From the NCBI GenBank assembly GCA_028023455.1, contig JAQFVV010000277.1:932001-996000 (forward strand): a DNA stretch of 64,000 bases, written 5' to 3'. The stretch is from Epiperipatus broadwayi. Taxonomy: Eukaryota; Onychophora; Udeonychophora; Euonychophora; Peripatidae. Positions 1 through 10,749 of this stretch are shown here, in pieces. The position numbers and the translations under genes are program-made. Position 1 is the first letter of the stretch. Each line of letters opens with the position of its first letter. The notes under the pieces are model-generated. The model had not been told where the DNA came from. It made no database searches and was given only the letters and a program-made list of their open reading frames with translations.

Positions 1-435
1 CCTGATAAGTATATTGATGTCTAGCTATTATTAATTAGAGACAAAGTCATGATGGAAAAACACTCAAATCCTCACCACCTGACAACTAGAGAGCCTAGTG
101 ATTCCTGTCTTCTTCATTATTTCTCTATGAGAGGTTTCTGCAGATGCCTTTGACTTAACCCACTTCTGAGTAGTAGATTTTCTAGAATCCCTCCACAAAA
201 TAGTGAAGAAGAGGACATAAAAAATGAATAAACAATAATAAAAATAATGCAAAGTAAGCACTATGTATGCATAATATTAATAAATACATTGTGTGTATAT
301 GTATGCAGTCAACATTTAAGTAATAGCAATATCATTAATCTCAATCTATTAACAAGGCAACCTTCTTTAATCAATATAGGTGAAATCCACCTTTATCTAT
401 AATGTAATAGATGTATTTACAACTTTATTGATTAA
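1..435. other. unannotated AT-rich DNA
   Basis: No coding, RNA or repeat signal that I can support was seen in this stretch. Confidence 0.5.
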
Positions 436-765
436 ATATATAGGGTATATGAGCATTCAATCATCAGATTTTCAATTGGATGGACAGTTGGAGTGTGGAG
501 TGGATTGAAGCCTGTCCATTAAAGTATGAGGTTTGGCTATCTTAATATATATCTGAGCACTTATAGCATATATGTATAGAGATGGTAATCTGGACCAACT
601 TATGATTGCTGGTTTAGCATGAAATATGTGTTATTGGTGATTATTTATCTTTTCAACATATATGTGTTCAAGTGTATCAGTGTTATGAGATGGTGTGGAG
701 AATGGTGGGAGGTATGAAAGTCGATGCTCGTATACTCTATGTATTATATATGTAGACACAGATAT
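436..765 (+). repeat. family B hammerhead repeat, half copy
   Basis: This matches the right arm of the palindromic element at 20955-21695 over its whole length, including the block 'cctgtccattaaagtatga' and the hammerhead segment at about 592-640. The ribozyme core is damaged here (CTTATGA in place of CTGATGA) although stem II and GAAA remain. The right end carries the tRNA-like tail seen in other copies. Confidence 0.75.
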
Positions 766-930
766 ATAATAAGCCTGTGTGTTCCAGTTATTTATTGATT
801 AAAGGAGATTTCCTAGGCACTAGTTTGAGATTGTTGTTTGTTAATACTGCTGGAATTGTTTAAGTGTTGACTGCTTTTATGCATTAACACTGAGTAACTA
901 TACAGCCTTAAGCATTATTATTGTTTTAAT

Positions 931-993
931 ATATATATATATATAAATTGATGTATATATATATATATATATTATATATATATATATATATAA
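931..993. repeat. AT dinucleotide microsatellite
   Basis: Long (AT)n runs are interrupted twice by 'aaattgatg'. Such tracts are unstable and low in information. Confidence 0.9.
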
Positions 994-1171
994 ATTGATG
1001 TAACAACATCTCTGGAAGCTATGTTTAAATAACATCCATGCTTATAAGCACCAACAGTTTAAAAATTAGATGGTTTAGATTTGATCTATTCTTTTCTTTG
1101 TATTTATTGATGTGTTAATATCTCTATTTCTGTTTAAATTCATATACATTAATTTATGCATATCTGCCATA

Positions 1172-1290
1172 CAAGGGTGCCACCAGACCATTCCAACCTG
1201 GAAAATTTATATAGTAGGCAGATACGCATTGCTAAAGATCCAATTTTATTTTATTATAGACCGTTAGCCCATGCCACTACCTCTAGGGGT
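1172..1290 (-). repeat. LTR fragment related to the 33-37 kb element
   Basis: Read on the - strand, this segment matches the 3' part of the LTRs at 33193-35254 and 35786-37834. Shared blocks include 'gggctaacg', 'gcgtatctgcctact' followed by 'tataaatttt', and a 'ggtgcc' block in the same order. It is diverged and is a remnant of an older related insertion. Confidence 0.6.
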
Positions 1291-1673
1291 AGCTGAGATT
1301 TATAATCTAAATTCTGAATGTATATATTTAAGAATGAAAAGATGAAAAAATAAACTACTGACAGTAATATTACAGAAAAAACATTTATTATCACATATTT
1401 TACATGCATATTCTTGAGGTTACAGCCTCAGTAAATATTACTTACTGTGTGTTTAAATAAATTTATAAAGTTGAATTGGAGGAATAAACATTATTACTTT
1501 AGTTTAGTTTGTATATTTATCATATTTAAATTTAAGTTTAGGTTGCACAGGTGGAGATTCTTGTTCATACATTTTAAGCTTTTAATAGACGTAAATATGC
1601 AACATAGATTGCGCACATAAAACCTACGCAACCATGCAGCCATTTACATTCAGTTTAAATTTTAAGCTTTAAT

Positions 1674-2275
1674 ATTTTAAAAACCAAATGAGCATGCACA
1701 TGTATACATATATGTAGCACAACTGTCTACCACGAATTATTCTAGTTCAATTATTATTAATTGGAATGTATTAAAAAGGTTATACTCTTCTTTAGTTCCT
1801 TAAGACACTCCTCATGAGGTGTCACATTCACAAATAATGAACTTTAGGGGAGTCTTAGGCAAATACATCAAGACACTCAACATAAGGTGTCATATTTAGA
1901 TGCCGAGTGTGGAGGTGCGTGCATGCATATACACATAATACATAACATCATTTAATTTAATTAACGATTATAATTTTCATATTTTAAAAACTAAATGAGC
2001 ATGCACATGTATACATATATGCAGCACAACCGTCCACCATAAATTATTCTAGTTCAATTATTATTAATTGGAATGCATAAAAAAGGTTATACTCTTCTTG
2101 AGTTCCTTAAGACACTTATCATGAGGTGTCACATTCACAAATAATAAACTTATAAGAGAGGCTTGGGCAAATATATGAAGACACTCAACATAAAGTGTCA
2201 TATTTACCTACAGATGCCAAGTGTGGAGGTGCATGCATACATATACACATAATACATATCCATTTAATTTAACTA
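1674..2275. repeat. 307-bp direct tandem duplication
   Basis: Two adjacent copies start at 1674 and 1981. Each contains 'aaatgagcatgcacatg', 'gttccttaagacact', 'gaggtgtcacattcac' and 'gtgtggaggtgc'. They are roughly 90% alike. No coding potential is visible; the unit is probably part of a longer unclassified repeat. Confidence 0.85.
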
Positions 2276-4900
2276 ATAATTATACTTATTAATTATAAGA
2301 AATAAATTAATAGAAATGAGTTTTACGATTACATTTAAAATAGTAATAATTAATTTAACATTCCATGTTGGTCAGATAAGAGTTCATGATTTAAACTTGA
2401 TTAGGCCTTAATTGTTAAGAAATAATTTAATGTTCATTTAGTAAAAAATTATAATAATTAGAGTTCATAGTTTATACGTTACATTAGAGAAGTTCCTGGT
2501 TTCTTGTGCCAATTCCCACAAAGTCTTCTATTATTCATACTTTTTGTTTATGCCGTAGTTATCAATATGGAGGCATCCTTAGCTGGTTCGATCCTGGAAC
2601 TATTTTATGGCAGTACCCATATGATTCGGGGTCTACAATAGTACCATTCTTATTTCAACAGTCTCTTCATTTGGAAATAGCAAGAAGATGAAAAGTGCGT
2701 CTTTTCCCCCTCCTCCTCAAAAATCCAGCTGGAACTGTTCTTAATTTGAATTTTTTTCTTTTTACATTAATCCTTCAGATTCACCAAACACAATTTCCTC
2801 TTCCGGTGGTTTTCATTAGGGTCCGAGTGTTAGTTGACCTTCCACAAGCAGTCACGCAATCTTTTTTAAATTTTTTTACATCTCTTATCTGACCTTTCAT
2901 TATAAATTTGCCCCAAGGGCTTGTTTACTTTAGATTAATTAAAACCAACAATCATTTCCATCTTGAGTTTTAACACAATAGAAATTAATTTAATTATTGT
3001 ACATTTTTTAACCTTTTAACCGCTAATTATATTATTGGTTGTATGAGGTAAAAATCAAATCTTTTAATTGGCCAACTCACAAACTGAAGACAAAGCCTAT
3101 TGTTAAAACATATTCGCCTATAATATTAAATTCAACTCAGATACATTTATAAAAAGTATATTACTAATTTTTCAGGTTATGAAGAGAACGAAAGTTCTTT
3201 CAAAAATAAATTGCTATTTATTTATTCTAAAATATTCAATTTCGGCAACATAAAAGCTATAATATAAACAAAAAGGTCGACTTTTACGTTATAGAAAAGT
3301 AAATATTTCTTTTAAATATTTCTTTAATATTTTTACTAAAATCTTCAATATTTTTCGAAAATAATTTTGTTTTTTTAGTTTTTTTTTTAAAAAACTAGTT
3401 TAATTTCTGAAATTATATTTTTTTAATACTTAAAATTGCATTCGAAATGAAAATCTCAGTGTTTTTCTTTATTTTCTTTGATCAGGCGGTTTCTTTGTTC
3501 TTTCCAGCCAATCAGAATGTTTTTTTCGGCTGAGAGCCGACTATACAACCAATTACAAACGATGTTCTTTCTTTGTTTAGGTTTAAATGGGTTTTTTTAA
3601 ATTTTTTACTTGTAAAATAAATCGGAAGAGGGCACCATCTTACAGAACTTTTAAAAATCTATTCAAAACCTATCAAACGAATTTTTTAGCATAAGAACTG
3701 GCAGAGTTAGAGTGACGTCAGATGTCGACGACGAGCTTCGTAAGAGACGGTTGAAGAATTAAAGATATAATTTTATCTTTAAATCTTTAAGTTTTTTTCT
3801 TAAAATTTACTTTAAAAAATACTTTTTTTAAAAAAAATAAAGTTTTCTTTTAATAATCTTCCATCTGTGCAATTTAGATACACCTGGATCTCGTTTTATG
3901 CAGTAGATAAGTTCCACAGAAAACCCACATTAAAAAAATCGCACAAAAATAGACTTAACTTACCTTGAATAATGAGGGATAATCTATATTCTGTAATTTT
4001 CAGAATTTACATAAAAGCAATGCAACAAGGAAAAATTACTTTAAAATTTGCATTAAAAAAAATAAGCAAATAAAGTATGACTAATAAAAAATTTCAAATA
4101 TTTGAAAAAAATTAATACAAGACAAACTTTTTTTATTAACTACACTGTTTAATTTTATGTTTTTCATATATATTTTAATTATTACCACTATTTGAAACAT
4201 GTGTTCATTTGTAAACTGGTAAGAAATCAGATTTGTGATGTGATGTACAGATAGTGTCACTTTTAGTCCTGTGCTGTGTTAATGGTTTTTTGTTTCTATA
4301 TTTAAAAAATGAAATCACAATAAAAACAAAAAGATTATACATTATCATTAAAAAGATTGTTTTCAGTTTATAAAATCAATAAAATCTTCGTTTTTTTATT
4401 TTAAAAATCTAAAAGATTATTTATTTCTGTTATAGCTAACAAAATACGTTTTAAAAGTTTAAAATTTTTGAATATTTATTGTGATATAGCTAAGATTCTA
4501 AATACAGTCTCAGGTCATATTCACATTAGCTGCTAATATAACTTTATATTTTTGAAGAAAAAAATGTATTTCAAGTCAAAATAAGTTATTAATAATTTAA
4601 ATTTCTTCATATCTAATAAATATAGTGAAATATGAAAGGTATTAAGAAGAAACATGAATCGCATAACTTCAAAATCGCATTAAAATAATCCACATAAAAT
4701 GAGACCAGGTGTATATATGTTTTTGCAAACTTTTAGTTTTTAATTTTTAATTCTAATTTTTATTTAATAACTTTTATTTGTGAACATTTATATTTTAACT
4801 CTTTTTTAAAAAAAATAATAATGTAATGGCATGTGTGCCTGTTACAATATATATAGTATTTAAATACACATATGCTTTATATTCCTGTAGTTTAGAAGTA
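2276..4900. other. long unannotated AT-rich stretch
   Basis: This is mostly A/T homopolymer-rich intron-like DNA with no supported gene. The exception is a slightly GC- and CpG-richer patch at about 3470-3760, listed separately. Confidence 0.5.
3505..3720. promoter_or_regulatory. CCAAT and CRE-like motif cluster
   Basis: The patch has a CCAAT motif in 'agccaatcag' (about 3507-3516) and a perfect palindromic cAMP-response element TGACGTCA at 3713-3720, followed by a small CpG cluster (gtcgacgacgagcttcg). These are unusual in such AT-rich DNA and could mark an enhancer or alternative promoter. Short motifs also occur by chance, and no transcript start or coding exon is visible next to them. 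Confidence 0.25.
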
Positions 4901-5198
4901 ATTATAGGGAATATGAATCCAGACCTTCAAGCTTCCTTCAATTATCCAATCTATCTCATACAACTGATACACATGACCACACACATGTAAAAAAGGTAAA
5001 TGATCTCCAGTATACATATTTCATATATGTGTGGGAAATAATCTTGTCCAACTGATGAGTGCTGGTTTAGCATAAAATATGTATATTGAAGATCATTTAT
5101 CTTTTTCATATGTGTGTGGTCATGGGTATTGGTTGTATGAGATAGATTGGATAGCTGAAGGGAGTTTGAAAGTCTGGATTTAAATTCTGTATAATTAT
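4901..5198 (+). repeat. family B palindromic hammerhead element
   Basis: Two inverted arms (about 4901-5024 and 5060-5198) share the blocks 'atgaccacacacatg' / 'catgtgtgtggtcat' and 'ccaatctatctcata' in reverse. The right arm contains a hammerhead core at 5052-5077: CTGATGA, a 5-bp stem II (GTGCT/AGCAT), then AAAA where GAAA is required. The essential G12 position is therefore changed to A and cleavage is probably lost. Part of stem I remains (CAA/UUG). Confidence 0.75.
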
Positions 5199-5284
5199 AT
5201 ATATATATGTGTGTGAGTATAATTGATATGCCACACCCATTCCACTTTTCATGTGACCATTAAACATTTTATCGATAGACATAC

Positions 5285-5300
5285 CATCTATCACATTCTT
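5285..5300. repeat. 16-bp target site duplication, left copy
   Basis: The sequence CATCTATCACATTCTT is repeated exactly at 5408-5423, flanking the SINE insertion between them. Confidence 0.85.
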
Positions 5301-5407
5301 TTTTTCTATATGTCATAGCATCGGCCAGGACGCGAACCCACAACCGTCTGCAACCAACTACTTGCTTGCAAGGCGGCTGCGAGAATTTCTCGGCTAACAA
5401 CGCTTAA
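5301..5407 (-). mobile_element. short tRNA-derived SINE
   Basis: This is a 107-bp insertion with a perfect 16-bp target site duplication. On the - strand it has an A-box-like TAGCCGAG near the start, a B box GGTTCGCGTCC about 50 nt later, and an A-rich 3' end. That is the layout of a tRNA-derived pol III retroposon moved by LINE machinery. Its GC content is far above its surroundings. It lacks a long unrelated body, so it is close to a bare tRNA-like head plus tail. I cannot assign a named family. Confidence 0.8.
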
Positions 5408-5423
5408 CATCTATCACATTCTT
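5408..5423. repeat. 16-bp target site duplication, right copy
   Basis: This is the exact partner of 5285-5300 and marks the other edge of the SINE insertion. Confidence 0.85.
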
Positions 5424-6068
5424 GTCTGAAACATTGCAAACCATAACAAATAAAGAAATGAAATATGTAAATTGCAGATTTTTAAATGATTAATTATTAA
5501 ATTACCTTAAAACAAATTTCTTGACTGTTTGATAGAAAATTTACTTAAAAATTCTAAGTCGTTTATATATTTGATTTCTGTTAATTATGTTTTGCAATAT
5601 TGGTTTTTATTAGACCTAAAAACTTGATAGAAAGATGAGGGTATTTTTTTTAATCTTATATCTGGATATGATTTCAACTAATAAAATATTTATTACTGAC
5701 ATATAAACATATTTAATTAACAATAATTTGGCTGGGTCATATCTGCCGTTAATAGGATAAAGATTGAGATTTTAAAAGAAAGCATCGTGGATGTATTGAA
5801 AGTAACAATACATATAATAGAATTAAATGTTTATCCAATAAAACAACATACAAATTCCTAAAATATGAATGTAACAAAGGGCGATAGTAGATAGATGAGA
5901 AATTCGTATTTAAAAAACAGGCTTTCTTCAAATTCTTACAGCATTCAATGAGTTTATTTATTTTTAAAACAAGTATTTTTTGTTAAAATTTCAAAATACT
6001 AATTTTTATATTAAGATAGAACACAAAATATTAAACAATAACATAGTTTTTATTAAAAAATCATTCTT
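5424..6068. other. unannotated AT-rich DNA
   Basis: No supported gene or repeat was seen apart from chance short open frames. Confidence 0.5.
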
Positions 6069-6126
6069 CGCAATTTTCTTCACTTTGAACATTTGGTAGC
6101 AAATGTTCAAAGTGAAGAAAATTGCG
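6069..6126. repeat. perfect 27-bp inverted repeat (hairpin)
   Basis: Positions 6069-6095 and 6100-6126 are exact reverse complements separated by the 4-nt loop GTAG. The stem begins cgcaattttcttcac. A transcript from either strand would form a flawless hairpin. It is shorter than a typical animal pre-miRNA and has no bulges, so a tiny foldback repeat is equally possible. Confidence 0.9.
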
Positions 6127-7240
6127 TTTTTTATTAGAAAGTTACAAAATTTTAAAAATATCTACAAGCATTACATTTGTAAATGCCATTTAATAAAAAA
6201 TATGAATATTATTATTATTATTTAAAAAAGTAATGTTTATTTCAATAAAGAGGATTTCTCAATTTACAATGTCTTCATAATGGAATAAGAACTACTCTAC
6301 TTCAGTGTCATCTACTGCAAGTTTGAGTAGTCACTGATTACCATTATAGTTATGCATTACATTATTAGTTATGCATCCAGCAACCCTTTTTCAGCTTTGA
6401 ACCTGAGCCTCATTCATAAAGACAAAATCCAGAAAATTGATCTGCGATATAAAATGCATTATAATCTGGCAATCACTTCTATAGATGCTCTAAAGTAGAT
6501 AGCTGTTTTTGTTTTAATACAGATTGTATAAGTTAAAGAATCATGTGATATATAAATGTTATGTGATTCATTTATATGTGGCAAAATTGCTCTATATGGT
6601 ACAGAACAGTGGTAAGAGTGGAATGCTTTAAGATCTAAAGCTCTCTTAATCAATTTTTAGCTAAGAAAAGAAAATTGAATGGAGGAGGTGCTCAGCATAC
6701 TACAATATTGCTTGAATATCACATGATCTTTTAAGCAATAGTTAATTCCCCACTGCCATTACCTGAGGTTTGTATGTAATTTTATTTTAAATTGGATTGA
6801 GCAACTATGAATGTGATTAACCCTTGAGTATCCCCAATAGTAGTATACCAGCTAATGTAGATTAAAAGTAAATAAATAATGGGCCCAAAGCTGAGAAGAT
6901 CACATCTTTCTTTAAAATTGTAAATACTACATCATATATCTAGATTAATTTCAGACTTTTACGTTTAAATGTCTATTCATAATTTTAAAAAATGGTCAGG
7001 GTTATCAGGTTCAAACTATGTGGAGATGGATGTACCAATCATTCCACCATGAGAGTGATTATCAAGATTATATGGGCTGGAAGTAATCTTATATATACAT
7101 ATCTAAAAAATGAGTAAAAAAGCTGAAATAAAATCTGTATATATTTGATAAGTAGCTCATTAAAAAAATAACTCATCTATATATATTATTTGATTCTTTG
7201 ACCCAAGACTTAACTAAGATGTGATAAAAGAAAGCTACTT
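6127..7240. other. unannotated AT-rich DNA with one repeat arm
   Basis: Around 6290-6345 there is a single copy of the arm 'agtgtcatctactgcaag ... agtcactgattacca', which recurs at 7241-7290, 13087-13125 and 63240-63290. The rest holds nothing I can support. Confidence 0.5.
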
Positions 7241-7342
7241 TCTATTCTAGTACCTTCTATCGTAAGCTTGACTAGTTTAGTAATTATTGAAAGATAGCTC
7301 AGATGACGATTACTCATGGATAAGGCAAAAGCCAGATGTTGA
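7241..7342. repeat. left half of an inverted-repeat element split by the gypsy insertion
   Basis: The block 'tctattctagtacc' followed by 'cgtaagcttga' reappears in reverse complement at about 13080-13128, on the far side of the LTR element. The gypsy-like element therefore landed inside an older inverted-repeat element. The last five bases (GTTGA, 7338-7342) are repeated at 13038-13042. Confidence 0.65.
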
Positions 7343-8164
7343 CACTTGTTTACATTTATATTTAATAAATTCAGTTATAGTACTGTGAAATAAATTGATA
7401 AAAGAAATGTTTAATTAAACTAGTTTTTAAAAATAAAAGCTTTGAATAGAGACAAACAAATTAATTAATTGTGTAGATCTTAAAGCTTAGATTATACAGA
7501 AATAAATTTCTAAGATAAACGGGGAATTAGTATGTGTAATTAAAAGGTTAAGAGAAATTTTGTTATACAATAACTATTGATGTACAAGCAAATAAAAAAC
7601 TAATTCTAATAATAAATTAAATTGTTTACGCAAAACTAATTAAAGTAAAAGTCAAATTTTTCCAGAAAAGATAGGAAAACAAAAGAAGAGAGGGGAATAT
7701 AAAAAGCTAGAGAAAAAGGACTGTGATCTCTTTTGGGCTTGCTGCCTGCTGTTGCTAATTCCATGAATTGAAGTTGCAGTGCAGATCACCATCAGTGGAC
7801 TTCATTCCCAGGATCTCTGCTCCTGTAGATAACCAAGCTGATTAGGACTTTAAGCAGACCATCTCAATATTATTACTGCCACAGAGGCTCATCGAGGGTT
7901 TTATTTTTAAAAAACTATAGACTGTAGTGACGGTAAAGTACATCGTTGTTTATCTAAGCTGTAGGAACACTTTATTCATTTATTTGTTATTCAACTTGAT
8001 GATTTATACTGGCACAAGTGCGGACTTATATGTATTTTGAAGATTTAATTATTTAACTGTTTAATTGATAATAAATTGTCTTGATACTAATATATGTGTT
8101 GTTGTCTGTCAACATCAATGGTGTATTCATGTTTGCTGGTTGCCCAGTTACCGTCAGAGACACA
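7343..8164 (+). repeat. 5' LTR of the gypsy element
   Basis: It aligns with 12271-13037 along its length. Shared blocks include 'tttatatttaataaat', 'aagcttagattata', 'gaattgaagttgcagt' and 'catgtttgctggttgccc'. It ends in ...ACA. The left boundary is uncertain by a few bases. Confidence 0.8.
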
Positions 8165-8280
8165 GCAAATTAGTGGCACAGTCATTTTGCACTTAAGTCA
8201 TAGTAAGTTAGTGGCAGCCAGAGTTGGAATTTATAAGACAGACAGAAATTAGTAGCTGGGAAAATTATCAGTAGTCTGTC

Positions 8281-9398
8281 AAAATGAGTTCAATTGGTCA
8301 AATAATATAACGGATTTGAGGTTAGTAACACTTCAGAATGGCCATTATACATTATGCAGATAGAAAATTTCTTTACATTGAATGGTATAAAAGATAATAA
8401 ATGAAAATAGTGGCACTTATGTGTTTCACTAATAACAAAAGTTAATTCATAAATAGTTTATTTGAGATTCCCCAATACAGAGAATATAAAATATGAGGAA
8501 TTAATAAGCAGATTACGCGATCATTTTAGTCCTCGTCTGTCCTGGTACATAGCTTGTTTAACCTTATGAAATAGGAAGCAGTTTAATGGGGAAAAAATTA
8601 AAGAATACAACTTAGCTCTGAAGGAGTTAGCAAAAGATTATGGATATAGGGAATTCACTGAGAAAATGCTCGTGGATCAAATATTATGGGGAATATCTGT
8701 TAATAGGCTCAGACAACAATTACTATTGGAACTGGATATCGGAACTGGATATCATGTACGAAATGGCCATTAAAAAAAGGCATAGCATATGAACTAATTC
8801 TGAAACAGACTCAACTAAAACTGAGGAAAATACTAAAATTGGAGGGTTTAAGACAGAAAAGGAGAGTATCATACCATAGAAAACTGATCGCAATAAGAAA
8901 TTTTTAAAATAACATGTTTTTGCTACAGAAAGTAGGTCATATGGCAAAAGAGAGCAGGTGGCTCAATAAAATAATTGTGGTAAAAAGGGGCATTTAGTGT
9001 GTATGTGCAACCAGGAAGGTAATAGTAAAGGCAAAAGTTTGTTACCAATGCAAGAAAATAGGATTAACCATATGGTTAAAAACATAGACATACAGGGATT
9101 AAATCAGTTTATGATTAGGTTAATACTTTGTGGAAAAGAACTGTTGATGGAGATTGATAGTGGATTAGGTATTTCCTTCATGTCAGTAACAAACTGGATG
9201 TTGCTATTATCAGATAACATGGAAAGTAAATTACAGAAAACAAACATTGGAGCATGTGATGTATATGGAGATTTGCAAAAATTATTAGTCCATGTAACAG
9301 TGTCCTTAACCATGGCAGTAAAAAAAATTAATCTACCTCTATACATAATGAAAGGGAAGATTAACCCATCCTCAGGATGGAGTGGTTCCATGAACTAG
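8281..9398 (+). pseudogene. gag/protease remnant of the gypsy element
   Basis: Frames are broken, but a nucleic-acid-binding zinc knuckle remnant (NCGKKGHLVCMC) lies at about 8973-9010. A retropepsin-like motif (LLMEIDSGLGISFMS, DSG in place of the usual DTG/DSG active site) lies at about 9142-9186 in the open stretch 8997-9398. In an intact element these would process the polyprotein and package the RNA. Confidence 0.65.
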
Positions 9399-9439
9399 GA
9401 ATCCAAATTAATATTACAACTAGCCCAGTTGATATAGAA

Positions 9440-10190
9440 TTGCTGGGAAATGCTTGACCAGTTGTGTAAACCTCATAAAATTCCGATCGCTCAAAAAGAG
9501 AAAGTAGCGGAAAAACTAAAGTCTTTGGTTACTAAGAATCTATTAGTGCCAATTAAAACATCAAATTGAACCATACCTTTAGTAGAGAGTGATAACTAAG
9601 GCAAAATTAAATTACACAGTGATTACAGAGCAACTGTAAATAAATATAAACAGGGGAGCATATCCTGTTTCAAATGAGAGGGAATACTAGTCAGTCATCA
9701 AAATGCCTCACATTTCACAAAGTTGGATTTGAATTCTGTCTTCCACCAGATACAGGTGATGGACAAATCAGCTGAAACATTAACTTTGACAACTCTGATG
9801 GGATGATTTAAATGCAACTATTTACTGATTGGCATATCAACAGCCCCCAAAATTTTTCTAGCAAAAATTAATGCATTGCTAGAGGGCCTAGAAGGGGTTA
9901 TCCACTATTTCAATGATATACTCATCATAGCAAACTCAGAAGAGATACTGCAAAAAAGGTTGTTTACAGTAGGTGAAAAATTAAATAGATTGGGAGTGAA
10001 ATTAAACACCCAAAAAAGAGTATGGCATGCAAAAGAATTAGCTTTTCTTGGTCATATAATTTATATTGGGGGGGGGGGACCAGCATCCAAAAAAGTAAGA
10101 GTACAATGTGACAAAACCTACATAAATGTTAAACAACTACAGGCTTATTTAAGATTGATAATTTTTTTGAGACTTTTTAAGTAAATAAAG
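9440..10190 (+). pseudogene. reverse transcriptase remnant of the gypsy element
   Basis: Recognisable RT blocks are HSDYRATVNKY, FTKLDLNSVFHQIQV (the fingers/palm LDLxxxFHQI motif), GISTAPKIFLAKIN and, in the open stretch from 9876, HYFNDILIIAN followed by LGVKLNTQKRVW and ELAFLGHII. The catalytic YxDD box reads YFND, so one of the metal-binding aspartates is replaced. Stops interrupt the frame and a run of nine or more G at about 10070 adds a probable frameshift. Confidence 0.8.
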
Positions 10191-10199
10191 CACATGTAG

Positions 10200-10700
10200 C
10201 AAAACCATTGTACGACTTATTGAGAAAAGATCAAGGGTGGAAATGGTTAGAAATTCATGATGAAGCATTCAGAAAAACTAAAGTTCTTTGTCATCTGACC
10301 AATTATTAGTACACTTTAACAGTAATTTGGAAGTGCATTTAACTACTGAGACTTGCAGTTCTCTCATACATATTATAAGGGGGAATGCCCCATTGCATAT
10401 GCATTGTGAACACTCCTAAAAGCAGAAAAACTACAGTCAGATCACTAAAGAGGCTTTAGCTATTATTTTCACTCTGAAAAAATTTCATCAATATACTTTC
10501 GGAAGGCTAGTTCAAATAATAACTGACCGAAAACAACTGCTAGGAATTCTGGGCCATGATAAATTAGCCCCTGACTACTTAAGCCCACACATTATGCATT
10601 GGAAAAATATTTTGTCATCTTATGACTACAAATTATAATAAAAGAAGAGCAAAGAGATTTTATATGCTGACACATTATTCCCAATCACAGACAAAGAAGA
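10200..10700 (+). pseudogene. RNase H remnant of the gypsy element
   Basis: The text reads EVHLTTETCSSLIHII (a diverged first-aspartate block of the gypsy RNase H), then KEALAIIFTLKKFHQYTFGR (the conserved KE-A block) and IITDRKQLLGIL (TDHKxL-type block). One or more stops break it up. Confidence 0.7.
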
Positions 10701-10749
10701 AACAAAAAGTATGGAGACAGAGATAAATTATATTGACTTATTGAAATCA

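Noticed and set aside
6069-6126. Annotating the 27-bp hairpin as a microRNA
   Set aside because: The perfect stem is too short and lacks the usual bulges and flanking lower stem. Without expression evidence it is only reported as an inverted repeat.
8997-9398. 133-codon open frame as a host gene
   Set aside because: It is the protease region of the decayed gypsy element, flanked by its zinc knuckle and reverse transcriptase remnants.
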